From assembly GCF_014201145.1 (NCBI RefSeq), contig NZ_JACHDP010000001.1:2170001-2234000 (forward strand): DNA of 64,000 nucleotides, read 5' to 3'. This DNA comes from Micromonospora parathelypteridis. Lineage in GTDB: Bacteria; Actinomycetota; Actinomycetes; Mycobacteriales; Micromonosporaceae. The notes beneath the pieces are model-generated. The model was given only the letters and a program-made list of their open reading frames with translations. It made no database searches and was not told where the DNA came from. The first letter of the stretch is position 1; each line of letters starts with the position of its first letter. This document shows, in pieces, positions 24,992 through 34,008 of the stretch. A program made the translations under genes and the position numbers.

Positions 24992-26191
24992 TCAGGCCTC
25001 GACCGGCTTGCGGCGGCTCACCACCCGCTCGTAGAGGCGTTCCAACGCGCCGGCGGTGCGCTCCCAGGTGTAGCTGCTGCGCACCCGGTCAACGGCGGCG
25101 TGCCCGTACGCGAAACGGCCGGCGTTGTCGGCGAGCAGTCGGCGCAGCGAGACTCCGAGCGCCCGTACGTCGCCGGGGGGCACCAGTCGGCCGGTGACCT
25201 CGTCGACGACGGCGTCCGCCAGGCCGCCCATCGCGTAGCCGATCACTGGCACGCCGCAGGCCATCGCCTCCAGCGAGACCCGTCCGGCCGAGGAGTAGTG
25301 CGGGGTGCAGGCGACCACGTCCGCCGACCGGTACCAGGTGGCCATCTGGTCGTGCGGCACCGCCCCGACGAGCCGTACCTGGTCGATGACACCGACCTGC
25401 TCGGCCAGCTCGCGCAGCCGTCGCGCCTCCGCGTGGTTGACCAACTGGTCGGCCGACGGCCCACCGGCGATCACCAGCTCGGCGTCACCGACCAGACGCA
25501 TCGCCCGGATCAGGTCCTCCTGCCCGTGCCCTGCGGAGAGTGAGCCCACCGAGAGGATGCGGGCCCGTTGTTCGCGCGGCGCCGCCTCGCCGTCGGGCTG
25601 GAACTGCTCGATGTCCACCCCGGCCGGCACCAACGCGACCGAGCTGCGTTGCAGACCCATCCGGGTGAGCTCGTCGACCTCGTCGTTCGACTGGGCCACG
25701 GCGATGTCCACCGCCCGGGTCAACGCGCGTTCCAGGGTGATCCGCTCCCCCGGCCCGTCGTAACCACCGCCCAGGTGGCGCAGCTGCTCGACGCCGAGCG
25801 AGTGGAAGGTCTGCACCACCGGGATGTCGGTCTCCCGGACGGCGTGCGCGGCGGCCAGGCCACCGACCCAGTAGTGCCCGTGCACCACCTCGGGCCGCCA
25901 GGCACCGGACCACTCGTCGGCCAGCCAGCGGCCGAATTCCGTCACGTACGGGATGAGCTCGGCGGTTGGTAGTGGGGTGGGCGGGCCGGCGGGCACCTGG
26001 TGCACCTGGTAGCCGTCCACGTCGACCATCGCCGGCAGCCCGGGGGCGTCCTGGCGATCGTAGAGGCGGACGTCGTGGCCTCGATCGGCCAACTCGGCGG
26101 CGACCCGCGCGATGTGCTGCCGGGTGCCGACCGGTGGACCGTCGGCATGGCGGTACGAGCTGGCGTGCGCGCAGACGAGGCCGACGCGCAT
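24992..26191 (-). CDS. GT4-family glycosyltransferase
   Basis: A 399-residue GT-B enzyme. The N-terminal domain has GTRQHIARVAAELADRGHDV and the VVHGHYWVGG acceptor-side block. The C-terminal sugar-nucleotide domain has SVGSLSAGHGQEDLI and the E-x7-E signature around SSAGRVSLEAMACGVPVIGY. Retaining GT4 enzymes of this kind make mannosylated lipids, sucrose or similar glycosides. ATG at 26191 follows GGGAGGTGACCC. It stands alone; donor and acceptor are not predictable. Confidence 0.88.
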   Translation of the reverse strand: MRVGLVCAHASSYRHADGPPVGTRQHIARVAAELADRGHDVRLYDRQDAPGLPAMVDVDGYQVHQVPAGPPTPLPTAELIPYVTEFGRWLADEWSGAWRPEVVHGHYWVGGLAAAHAVRETDIPVVQTFHSLGVEQLRHLGGGYDGPGERITLERALTRAVDIAVAQSNDEVDELTRMGLQRSSVALVPAGVDIEQFQPDGEAAPREQRARILSVGSLSAGHGQEDLIRAMRLVGDAELVIAGGPSADQLVNHAEARRLRELAEQVGVIDQVRLVGAVPHDQMATWYRSADVVACTPHYSSAGRVSLEAMACGVPVIGYAMGGLADAVVDEVTGRLVPPGDVRALGVSLRRLLADNAGRFAYGHAAVDRVRSSYTWERTAGALERLYERVVSRRKPVEA

Positions 26192-26416
26192 GGGTCACCT
26201 CCCTGCGATCTTTCCTCGGCGGTGGTCCTCCCGTTTCAGAGCGTCCCATTAACCTCGGGACCCGGAGTCGAAACCTGGCAGATCGGGAACAGTCCCCGCA
26301 GGTGCCACCGACGCTTGCGCCACGGCAAGCACAACAGCCACATTTCGCGCCGCTCCCAGAGTGATCAACAATCGGTCCCTGGTATGAGCAGGCCCGGGCG
26401 GGGGTACCGATCAGGA
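26192..26416. other. Divergent promoter region, GT4 / SDR
   Basis: About 225 bases between the divergent glycosyltransferase and dehydrogenase genes. I find no small gene or strong palindrome. An in-frame ATG near 26384 could extend the SDR by 11 residues, but family alignment favours 26417. Confidence 0.3.
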
Positions 26417-27418
26417 ATGCCGCTGACCCGCAGCCTTGACGATTCGACCGTGGTGATCACCGGCGCGTCCAGCGGGATCGGCACGGCGACCGCGTACGCG
26501 TTGGCCCGCCGCGGTGCCGCCGTCGTCCTGGCCGCCCGCAGCGAGGCGGCCCTACGAGAGGTCGCCCAGCGCTGTTGGGAGTTGGGCGGACGGGCACTGG
26601 TCGTGCCGACCGACGTGACCGACCTGGAGTCGGTGCGACGGCTGGCCGATCGGGCAGCGGCCGAGTTCGGGCGGATCGACGCCTGGGTGAACAACGCCGC
26701 GGTGAGCGCGGTGGGCCTGTTCGACGAGATTCCGGTCGCCGAGTTCCGCCGGGTGCTGGAGGTCAACCTGCTCGGGGCGGTGCACGGCATCAAGGCCGCA
26801 CTGCCGTACCTCAGCGCGGCCGGCGGCGGTGTGCTGGTCAACAACGCCTCGGTGCTGGCCGAGGTGGCCATGCCGTACCAGTCGGCGTACAACGCCACCA
26901 AGCACGGCATCCGAGGGCTGGCCGACACGGTCCGGCAGGAGCTGCGGGTCACCGGTCGCGGTCAGATCTCCGTCTGCACCGTGCTGCCCGCCACCATCGA
27001 CACCCCGTTCTTCCGGCACGCGGCCAACTACAGCGGACGTGAGCTGGTGCCACCGCCCCCGATCTACCCGCCGGAGGTGGTCGCCGAGACCATCGTCCGG
27101 TTGCTACGCCGGCCCCGCCGCGAGGCGTACGCCGGTGGCGCGGCCCGGCTGCTCGGCCTGCAGTGGCGGCTGGCGCCCGCGCTGTTCGAGCGCACCCTCG
27201 GCTGGTACGCCCACCGCACCCAGTTCGGTCCGGGCGCTCGGTCGGACAGCAGCGGCAACGTGTTCCACGCCGACGCCCAGGCCCAGCGGGACGGCGGCTG
27301 GCACGGCCGACGGCGTCAGTTGGTGCGGATGACCGCCGCGTTCGGCCTTGCCGCCGCCGGCACCGCGGTCGGCACGATGGCGGCGATCAACCGCCGATCC
27401 CGGTCGGACGGCCGATGA
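26417..27418 (+). CDS. Short-chain dehydrogenase/reductase
   Basis: A 333-residue NAD(P)-dependent oxidoreductase. The cofactor motif is TGASSGIG (about 15-22), the structural motif is VNNAAVS, and the active site is serine in VNNASVLAE with YNATK. The C-terminus is longer than classical SDRs by ~80 residues and ends in a short hydrophobic stretch (MTAAFGLAAAGTAVGTMAAI) that may anchor it to the membrane. Its stop overlaps the next gene as ATGA. Rv3224 in M. tuberculosis, near sigH, is a similar SDR. Confidence 0.88.
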   Translation: MPLTRSLDDSTVVITGASSGIGTATAYALARRGAAVVLAARSEAALREVAQRCWELGGRALVVPTDVTDLESVRRLADRAAAEFGRIDAWVNNAAVSAVGLFDEIPVAEFRRVLEVNLLGAVHGIKAALPYLSAAGGGVLVNNASVLAEVAMPYQSAYNATKHGIRGLADTVRQELRVTGRGQISVCTVLPATIDTPFFRHAANYSGRELVPPPPIYPPEVVAETIVRLLRRPRREAYAGGAARLLGLQWRLAPALFERTLGWYAHRTQFGPGARSDSSGNVFHADAQAQRDGGWHGRRRQLVRMTAAFGLAAAGTAVGTMAAINRRSRSDGR

Positions 27419-28245
27419 CCGACATCGAGCGCCCGAATGCGCGAACTGTCACTGACGCGCACAATGGGGCGATCATGTCGAGCTGCCTCGTGGAGATCGA
27501 CGGTTCGTCGGTGGTGATCCGGCTGACCGGGGTGCTCGACGCTGCCGAAGCCGAGGCGGTGCGCGGCGCGCTGCTGGCCCGACTCTGCGACCGACCGGGC
27601 CCGGTGGTGGCCGACGTGACCGGGCTGCGGGTCGTCGACCCGGCGGGGCGCGGCGTCTTCGGCGAGGTTCGCCGGGAGGTCGCCGACTGGCCTGCCGCGG
27701 ATCTGCTGCTGTGTGACCCTGCGGTGGACGGGCCCGACCAGGCGGACGCGCCGCTGGCCGGTGTGCCGGCCTCGCCGACCATGTTGGCCGGCGTGCCGGC
27801 GTGGCCGACTCTGGACGGCGCGCTGGCCGCGGTCGCGGCGGCGCCGCTGGCGGCGGTGCTCACCGCCGAACTGGCGCCGACGGTGGGAGCGGCTCGGCAG
27901 GCCCGCGAGCTGGTCACCACCGGTTGCCAGTGCTGGGGCCTGTCGGCGCTCATCGACCCGGCGTGCATCGCGATCACCGAGATGGTCAACAACGTGGTGG
28001 CGCACGCCCAGACTCCGATGACGGTGCGGGTGGCTCCCCAGGGCAGCACCCTGCACGTGGCGGTCCGCGACTACTCCCCGCTCCGGCCGACGTTCGCCGG
28101 TCTGTCCCCGCCGACCCGGGTCGGCGGCCGAGGGCTGCTCCTGATCGACACGTTGGCCCGTCGCTGGGGCAGCAGCGCCGTACCGGACGGCAAGGTCGTC
28201 TGGTGCGTGCTGCACCCGGACGACGAGGCCGCGGCATCCGAGTGA
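27415..28245 (+). CDS. STAS-HATPase fusion, RsbW-like anti-sigma kinase
   Basis: A 276-residue protein joining two domains normally found as partners. Residues ~21-115 look like a STAS (anti-anti-sigma) domain: VEIDGSSVVIRLTGVLDAAE and VVADVTGLRVVDPAGRGVF. Residues ~150-270 form an RsbW-type ATPase with N box ITEMVNNVVAHAQ and G2 block GGRGLLLIDTLARRWG. The STAS part lacks an obvious phosphoserine in the usual DxS position. The ATG at 27415 overlaps the SDR stop; ATG at 27475 is an alternative. It may control a sigma factor or a PP2C pathway in cis. Confidence 0.75.
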   Translation: MTDIERPNARTVTDAHNGAIMSSCLVEIDGSSVVIRLTGVLDAAEAEAVRGALLARLCDRPGPVVADVTGLRVVDPAGRGVFGEVRREVADWPAADLLLCDPAVDGPDQADAPLAGVPASPTMLAGVPAWPTLDGALAAVAAAPLAAVLTAELAPTVGAARQARELVTTGCQCWGLSALIDPACIAITEMVNNVVAHAQTPMTVRVAPQGSTLHVAVRDYSPLRPTFAGLSPPTRVGGRGLLLIDTLARRWGSSAVPDGKVVWCVLHPDDEAAASE

Positions 28246-28334
28246 CGGGGCTTTTCGCCTCGGGTGCCGGTTTCGGCAGGGCATGGCCGGCGGCGCTTCG
28301 GTTATGGCGGCAGGGCAGCGGGTAGTGATCAGAC

Positions 28335-28907
28335 ATGCGCGACAACGAGTACCCGACCCCCGTGTCCGACACCGAGGCGCAAGGGCTGCCCGACACCGCC
28401 GATGACGACTCGACCGCCCACGACGATGTGCTCACCGGGCGCGAGGCGGACGGCCCGGACCCGGCCCAACTGCCCGGCGACCGGACGCCGGTGGCGGTGG
28501 ACCGGTTCGGTACGACCGCCGAGGAGCAGCTCGACGGTGAGTCGTTGGACTACAAGCTCGACCGGGAGGTCTACGAGCGTCCGGCGGACGACCCGCTGGC
28601 CGGGACGATCGACCCGAAGATCGCCTTCGAGGCCGACAACCTGGAGGCCGCGGCGGAGGCCCAACTGGACGCCGACGTGATCGACCCCGGGCCCACCTCG
28701 GACCCGAACTCGCCGGTCTCCCTCTACGACCACGGCCAGCTCGGCACGGTCGCCGACGCCACGGTGGGTCGGCTGGTGGAACCGGACGAGGGGTCGCACA
28801 CCGACCAGGAGACCGACTCGGTGGCGTACGACGCCGGTTCCGCTGGTGGCGGGGCGACCGCCGAGGAGCTGGCCATCCACGAGACGGAGCCGCCGCGCTC
28901 GGTCTGA
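28335..28907 (+). CDS. DUF5709 acidic protein
   Basis: A 190-residue strongly acidic, hydrophilic protein with no cysteine, no membrane segment and little predicted order. Blocks such as DYKLDREVYERPADDP, VGRLVEPDEG and HTDQETDSVAYDAG match my memory of DUF5709, an actinobacterial family of unknown role. Its stop codon falls inside the first copy of a 28-bp tandem repeat. I propose no function. Confidence 0.75.
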   Translation: MRDNEYPTPVSDTEAQGLPDTADDDSTAHDDVLTGREADGPDPAQLPGDRTPVAVDRFGTTAEEQLDGESLDYKLDREVYERPADDPLAGTIDPKIAFEADNLEAAAEAQLDADVIDPGPTSDPNSPVSLYDHGQLGTVADATVGRLVEPDEGSHTDQETDSVAYDAGSAGGGATAEELAIHETEPPRSV

Positions 28908-28979
28908 CCCCCGGTCCGTCAGTCGGCTCGGTCTGACCCCGGTCAGTCAGTCAGCTCGGTCTGACCCCCGGGTCAGTCG
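28897..28979. repeat. Three-copy 28-29 bp tandem repeat
   Basis: GCTCGGTCTGACCCC and the following GTCAGTC are repeated three times, starting at 28897, 28926 and 28954. The first copy contains the end and stop codon of the DUF5709 gene, and the third contains the stop of the convergent response regulator. It looks like replication slippage across the gene junction. Confidence 0.8.
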
Positions 28980-29644
28980 TCCAGGCCGCGTTCGATGGCG
29001 TACCGGGTCAGCTCGACGCGGTTGTGCAGTTGCAGCTTGCCCAGGGTGTTCTGCACGTGGTTCTGCACAGTGCGGTGCGACAGCCCGAGCCGCTGCGCGA
29101 TCTGCTTGTAGGACATGCCCTTCGCCACCAGCCGCAGCACCTCGGTCTCCCGGTCGGTGAGCTGGGGCGTTGCGGGTCCCGCGCTGCCGGTCGGGTCGGT
29201 CCCCCGCCCCGGCCCGGCGGCGAGCCGGCGGTACTCGCCGAGGACGAGCCCGGCCAGGCCGGGGGTGAAGACCGCGTTGCCGGCCGCGGTGCGGCGGACC
29301 GCGTCGAGGAACTCGGCGGGGGCGGTCGACTTCATCAGGTAACCGGTGGCCCCCGCCTTGACCGCGTCCAGCACGCTCTGCTGTTCGCCGCTGGCGCTGA
29401 GCATCAGCACCCGCACGTCGGGCAGGGCCGCGCGCAGCCCGAGGATCACCTCGACGCCGGAAATGTCCGGTAGTTGCAGATCGAGGACGACCACGTCGGG
29501 CCGGGCGGCGGCGGCCACCCGGATGGCCTGTCGCCCCTCCCCGCTGGTCGCCACCACCAGGAAGCCCGCCTCGGTCAGGTCCCGGGCCACGCCCTCACGC
29601 CACATCGGATGGTCGTCGACCACCATCACCCGGGTCGGGTTCAC
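28973..29644 (-). CDS. NarL/LuxR-type response regulator
   Basis: A 223-residue two-component regulator. The receiver has DD at 10-11, the phospho-acceptor D55 in VVVLDLQLPD and K near 104 in YLMKST. The C-terminal LuxR helix-turn-helix is LTDRETEVLRLVAKGMSYKQ followed by IAQRLGLSHRTVQNHVQNTL. GTG at 29644 overlaps the kinase stop as GTGA. It pairs with the MacS-type kinase upstream; targets are unknown. Confidence 0.92.
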   Translation of the reverse strand: MNPTRVMVVDDHPMWREGVARDLTEAGFLVVATSGEGRQAIRVAAAARPDVVVLDLQLPDISGVEVILGLRAALPDVRVLMLSASGEQQSVLDAVKAGATGYLMKSTAPAEFLDAVRRTAAGNAVFTPGLAGLVLGEYRRLAAGPGRGTDPTGSAGPATPQLTDRETEVLRLVAKGMSYKQIAQRLGLSHRTVQNHVQNTLGKLQLHNRVELTRYAIERGLDD

Positions 29645-30780
29645 CGCGGTGTCCTCGGCACGGTCAGCTCGATCTCGGTGCCCGCCTCGGGGGCCGACAC
29701 GATTCGCACCGTCCCGCCAAGCTCCGCCACCCGGCCCCGGATCGACTGGGTCACGCCGAGCCGGCCCTGGGCTGCCGCCTCGGCCAGCCGGCCGTCCGGG
29801 ATGCCCGGCCCCTCGTCGCGGATCGACACGGTCACCGTCGCCCCCTCGTCCTCGATCAGCACCCAGGCCCGCCCGCCGGCGTGCCGCCCCACGTTGTCGA
29901 GCGCCGCGCCGGTCGCGGCGGCCAACTCTCCGGCCACCCGCCGAGGCAACGGCACCGGGGTGGCCGGGGCGGAGAGCGCCACCGCCGACGAGGCGTACCG
30001 GCCGAGGAGAGTCCGCAGGTCCACCGCGGCGGCCTCGGGGCCGTCCGGGTTCACGACAGCGGTCGGGTTGCCGCCGGCGATCAACGCCCGCAACGCGACC
30101 TCCTGCTCGCCGGCCAGCCGAGCCAGCTCGCCGGCCTCGCCGGGCAGGTCAGCGCCACGCCGCTGCACCAGCGCCAGCACCTGGAGCACCGAGTCGTGGA
30201 TGCCACGGGCCAGCCGCTCCCGCTCCCGGGTGGCGGCCTCCAGTTCCACCGCGCGCTGCAGCCGTTCCTCGGCGCCCGCCGCGAGCCGGGCCACGTGCCC
30301 GACCACCACTCCGGCGAGCAGCATCAGGATCACCCCGGTGAACGAGGACTGGCCGATCCGCTCCCGGGTGGCCAGGTCCGCGCCGGCCACCAGCAACGCC
30401 GCGATCGTGCCTCGCCGTCGGCCGCCCGAGACGGCCCAGGCCAGCACCGGGCCGGCCATCCAGGCCACCCCCATGGTGGGTACGCCGGTGGCGAGCGCCG
30501 CCCGTCCGACCACCCACGGGGTGGCCAGCACGACGGCCAGCACCACCCCGAGGTCGGCCAGCAGCAGCGGCCAGCGCCGCCAGGCCGGTCGGGCGTACCC
30601 GATCGCGGTCACCCCGGTCCAAATGATCATCAGAAGGAGCAGGGCGCCGACGGCGTACGGGTGGGCGTACCGGTCGGAGTCGCGGATCGCGAGCACACAC
30701 ACGTACGCCAGGGACGCCAGCCGGAAGACCGCGAGCGCGCGCCACAGCGGCACCTCGAATCCACCTGGCGGCGACGGCAT
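29641..30780 (-). CDS. MacS-type sensor histidine kinase (DUF5931)
   Basis: A 379-residue membrane kinase. Residues ~15-155 form five or six membrane helices without a large outer loop, the DUF5931 layout of Streptomyces MacS. The dimerisation box is RLARGIHDSVLQVLALVQRR, with the phosphorylated histidine in GIHDS. The ATPase domain has GAALDNVGRHAGG and RDEGPGIPDGRL. ATG at 30780 gives the expected short N-terminus; the frame is open much further upstream but without coding character. Such kinases are thought to sense an envelope or membrane signal. Confidence 0.88.
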   Translation of the reverse strand: MPSPPGGFEVPLWRALAVFRLASLAYVCVLAIRDSDRYAHPYAVGALLLLMIIWTGVTAIGYARPAWRRWPLLLADLGVVLAVVLATPWVVGRAALATGVPTMGVAWMAGPVLAWAVSGGRRRGTIAALLVAGADLATRERIGQSSFTGVILMLLAGVVVGHVARLAAGAEERLQRAVELEAATRERERLARGIHDSVLQVLALVQRRGADLPGEAGELARLAGEQEVALRALIAGGNPTAVVNPDGPEAAAVDLRTLLGRYASSAVALSAPATPVPLPRRVAGELAAATGAALDNVGRHAGGRAWVLIEDEGATVTVSIRDEGPGIPDGRLAEAAAQGRLGVTQSIRGRVAELGGTVRIVSAPEAGTEIELTVPRTPR

Positions 30781-30900
30781 GGCGGTCAGGATGCCACAAC
30801 CGGGCCAGTGGCACGGCGAGCAGCGAGTGCGGTTCGGGAAACCCTGACGTACGGTGGAAAAGCCGCGAAGTACTCCGAGATCCGCCGCCGGGACGGGCCC

Positions 30901-31356
30901 ATGACGAACGCAGATCCGCACGCACCGCGTACGGTTGTGCCCATCGAACCTGCCCTCCTGATCGCCGATGCCTTCGACCAGGCCCAGGTGACCGAGATTC
31001 GACACTCGGTCACCTCCTGTGCGCACGCGTCCGGGCTCACCGGCCAACGGCTGGACGACTTCGTGCTCGCGATCAACGAGTTGATCACCAACGCGGTGCG
31101 GCACGGCGGGGGCCGCGGATGGCTGCGACTCTGGCACGAGTCGAGCCTGCTGGTGTGTGAGGTCGCCGACCACGGGCACGGGATCAGCCCGCAGCGGCTG
31201 GGCGACCGCACCAGGCCGGCCCCGGACACCGCTGGCGGCTGGGGCCTCTGGCTGGCCCGCGAGCTGACCGACGCCATGGAGGTCGTCACCAGCACCGCCG
31301 GCACCACCGTCCGCGTCACCGCCGGCCTCGTCAGCCACGACCACACCCCGCACTAA
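30901..31356 (+). CDS. RsbW-like ATP-binding protein
   Basis: A 151-residue single-domain GHKL ATPase. The N box is AINELITNAVRHGG, the G1 block is VADHGHGISPQ and the G2 block is GGWGLWLARELTD. This small form acts as an anti-sigma serine kinase or in related partner-switching. It is divergent from the MacS-type kinase, with about 120 nt between. No sigma factor lies beside it. ATG at 30901 has only a weak ribosome site. Confidence 0.85.
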   Translation: MTNADPHAPRTVVPIEPALLIADAFDQAQVTEIRHSVTSCAHASGLTGQRLDDFVLAINELITNAVRHGGGRGWLRLWHESSLLVCEVADHGHGISPQRLGDRTRPAPDTAGGWGLWLARELTDAMEVVTSTAGTTVRVTAGLVSHDHTPH

Positions 31357-31375
31357 CCCACCCCACCCCAGCCCG

Positions 31376-31447
31376 GCGATCTTGCACTTACTGTCTCGAC
31401 GAATTGGGTAAACCCGCTCGTAACGGGGACAGAAACTGCAAGATCGC
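31376..31447. repeat. 72-bp imperfect palindrome
   Basis: GCGATCTTGCA begins the left arm and TGCAAGATCGC ends the right. Matching continues inward as CTGTC/GACAG with a few mismatches around a ~26-base AT-richer loop. It lies between convergent genes (RsbW-like ATPase and prs) and could act as a terminator, but it is longer and less GC-rich than other hairpins here and resembles a dispersed palindromic element. Confidence 0.65.
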
Positions 31448-31467
31448 GGGGCCAGGGCGCGCGGAGG

Positions 31468-32406
31468 TCAGGCGAACAGCGCCGAGACGGATTCCCCGTT
31501 GTGGATCCGGCGCATGGCTTCGGCCAGGGCAGGGGCCACCGACAGAACCTGCAGTTTGGGGACCCGCTTGGCGGCCGGGATGGGCACCGTGTTGGTGCAG
31601 ACGATCTCCAGGACGCCGTCCTGGTCGCTGAGCCGCTGCAAGGCGTCACCGGAGAAGAGCCCGTGCGTGCAGGCGAGGCGGATCGAACGGACCTTCAGGC
31701 CGCGCAGATGCTCCATCAGCTCGACTACCGTGCTGCCCTTGGCGATCTCGTCGTCCAGCACGATGACGTCCCGGTCGGTCACCTCGCCGATCACCGCGCT
31801 GATCTTGACCAGGTCGTCGCTGAACCGCTGCTTTGCCCCGGCCGCGACCGGCGTGCCGAGCAGCCGGGCGAAGGCCGCCGCCTCCTTGGCATTGCCCAGG
31901 TCGGGTGAGACCACCACGGTGTTGCTCAGGTCGTAGCGCCGGAAGTGGGTGGCCAACTCCCGCAGCGCGTGCAGGTGATCCACGGGAACGCTGAAGAAGC
32001 CGTGCACCTGCGGCGAGTGCAGGGTCATCGCGAGCACCCGGTCCGCCCCGGCCGACGTGAGCAGATCGGCGACGAGCCGGGCGCCGATCGAGATTCGCGG
32101 CGCGTCCTTCTTGTCCGAGCGGGCGTACGCGTAGTGCGGCAACACCACGGTGATCCGGCCGGCGGACGCGCCCCGCGCGGCGTCGATCATCAGCAGCAGC
32201 TCGACCAGGTTCTCCTGCACCGGCGGCACCAGCGGCTGGATCAGGAAGACGTCGCGCTCCCGGCAGTTGGCCTGCAACTGCACTTCCAGACAGTCGTTCG
32301 CGAACCGGGACACCCGCACCGGAAGCAGCGGCACCCCCAGGTGGGCGCAGATCTCGGCAGCAAGGTCGGGATGGGCAGTTCCACTGAAAACGGCGATGTC
32401 GCGCAC
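31468..32406 (-). CDS. prs: Ribose-phosphate pyrophosphokinase (PRPP synthase), divergent
   Basis: A 312-residue enzyme of the PRPP synthase family. The family blocks are visible but altered: RFANDCLEVQL replaces the usual RFSDGE region, the PRPP loop is VLDDEIAKGSTVVELMEHL, and ribose-phosphate binding is VSPDLGNAKEAAAFARLL. The HSPQVHGFF region fits. Because of these changes it may be a secondary PRPP synthase rather than the main one. GTG at 32406 has no Shine-Dalgarno; TACGAT (32415-32420 on this strand) is 8 nt upstream. Divergent from glpK. Confidence 0.85.
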   Translation of the reverse strand: MRDIAVFSGTAHPDLAAEICAHLGVPLLPVRVSRFANDCLEVQLQANCRERDVFLIQPLVPPVQENLVELLLMIDAARGASAGRITVVLPHYAYARSDKKDAPRISIGARLVADLLTSAGADRVLAMTLHSPQVHGFFSVPVDHLHALRELATHFRRYDLSNTVVVSPDLGNAKEAAAFARLLGTPVAAGAKQRFSDDLVKISAVIGEVTDRDVIVLDDEIAKGSTVVELMEHLRGLKVRSIRLACTHGLFSGDALQRLSDQDGVLEIVCTNTVPIPAAKRVPKLQVLSVAPALAEAMRRIHNGESVSALFA

Positions 32407-32508
32407 GTTCGCACATCGTAGGCGAACCGGCCGAGGGCGGACGGCGGCGGGCCGAATCCCGCCGTGACGCCTGTCGCACCACGCCGCCGGTCCGGGTACG
32501 GTGCTGCG

Positions 32509-33993
32509 GTGACCCCCCAGTACGTCGCCGCCATCGACCAGGGCACCACCTCCTCGCGGTGCATCGTCTTCGACCGGGCCGGGGAGATCGTCGCCGTGGC
32601 CCAGCGCGAACACCGGCAGATCTTTCCCCAGCCCGGCTGGGTGGAGCACGACGCCGAGGAGATCTGGGACAACGTCCAGCAGGTGGTCTCCGAGGCGCTG
32701 CGGGCCGCTGGCACCGACGCGGCCGGGCTGGCCGCCGTCGGCATCACCAACCAGCGGGAGACCACCGTCGTCTGGGACCGGGCCACCGGCCGTCCGGTGG
32801 CTAACGCCATCGTCTGGCAGGACACCCGCACCGGGCCGCTGCTGCGCGAGCTGGCTTCGGCGTACGGCGAGGAGCGGTTCCGGGCCCGCACCGGCCTGCC
32901 GCTGGCCACCTACTTCGCCGGGCCGAAGCTGCGCTGGCTGCTCGACGAGGTCGACGGCCTGCGCGAGCGCGCGGAGCGCGGCGAGGTGCTCTTCGGCACC
33001 ATGGACAGCTGGCTCATCTGGAAGCTGACCGGCGAGCACGTCACCGACGTGACAAACGCCAGCCGGACCATGCTGATGGACCTCACGACGTTGGACTGGG
33101 ACCCGGAGCTGCTGGACGCGATGGGCGTCCCGGCAGCGATGCTGCCGGAGATCCGCTGCTCCGCCGAGGTGTACGGCCACGCCAGCGGCGTGCTCGCCGG
33201 AACGCCGGTGGCCAGCGCACTCGGCGATCAGCAGGCCGCCCTGTTCGGGCAGACCTGCTTCCAGCCGGGCGAGGCGAAGTGCACCTACGGCACCGGCAGC
33301 TTCCTGCTGCTCAACACCGGCGCCAGCCCGGTCCCGTCCACGCACGGCCTGCTGACCACGGTCGCCTACCGGATCAAGGGCCAACCGCCGGCGTACGCCC
33401 TGGAGGGCGCGATCGCGGTCACCGGCTCGCTGGTGCAGTGGTTGCGGGACAACCTCGGGTTGATCTCCACTGCCGCGGAGGTGGAGGAGTTGGCACGCAC
33501 CGTCGACGACAACGGCGGCTGCTACGTCGTGCCGGCGTTCTCCGGGCTGTTCGCCCCGCACTGGCGCAGCGACGCGCGTGGCGTGATCGCCGGCCTCACC
33601 GGCTACATCACCAAGGGGCACCTGGCGCGGGCGGTGCTGGAGGCGTCGGCATGGCAGACCCGCGAGGTGGTCGACGCGATGGACGCCGACTCGGACGTGG
33701 CGCTGCGCCGGCTCCGGGTGGACGGTGGGATGACCGCCAACGGGCTGCTCATGCAGTTCCTCGCGGACGTGCTCGACGTGCCGGTGGTGCGTTCCCGGAT
33801 CACCGAGACCACCTGCCTGGGCGCCGCGTACGCGGCCGGTCTGGCGGTCGGCTTCTGGCCCGATCTGGCCACCCTGCGGGCCCAGTGGCGCTCCGACGCG
33901 CAGTGGGAGTCGACCATGGCTCCGGAGCTGCGCGACCGGGAGCTGCACAACTGGCGCAAGGCCGTGCAGCGCACCCTCGACTGGGTGGAGTGA
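32509..33993 (+). CDS. glpK: Glycerol kinase
   Basis: A 494-residue FGGY-family kinase that phosphorylates glycerol to glycerol 3-phosphate. N-terminal [33 protein letters not shown] with [18 protein letters not shown] and [11 protein letters not shown] are standard. The C-terminal [19 protein letters not shown] is the second FGGY signature. GTG at 32509 has TACGGT at 32497-32502, exactly 6 nt upstream, and no ribosome site, so a leaderless message is likely. No glpF or glpD is adjacent. Confidence 0.96.
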   Translation: MTPQYVAAIDQGTTSSRCIVFDRAGEIVAVAQREHRQIFPQPGWVEHDAEEIWDNVQQVVSEALRAAGTDAAGLAAVGITNQRETTVVWDRATGRPVANAIVWQDTRTGPLLRELASAYGEERFRARTGLPLATYFAGPKLRWLLDEVDGLRERAERGEVLFGTMDSWLIWKLTGEHVTDVTNASRTMLMDLTTLDWDPELLDAMGVPAAMLPEIRCSAEVYGHASGVLAGTPVASALGDQQAALFGQTCFQPGEAKCTYGTGSFLLLNTGASPVPSTHGLLTTVAYRIKGQPPAYALEGAIAVTGSLVQWLRDNLGLISTAAEVEELARTVDDNGGCYVVPAFSGLFAPHWRSDARGVIAGLTGYITKGHLARAVLEASAWQTREVVDAMDADSDVALRRLRVDGGMTANGLLMQFLADVLDVPVVRSRITETTCLGAAYAAGLAVGFWPDLATLRAQWRSDAQWESTMAPELRDRELHNWRKAVQRTLDWVE

Positions 33994-34008
33994 CCGGCGG
34001 CCCGGCGG

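Noticed and set aside
32407..33948. N-terminal extension of prs by more than 500 codons across glpK
   Set aside because: The extension is antisense to glpK and lacks domain content; the family N-terminus matches GTG 32406.
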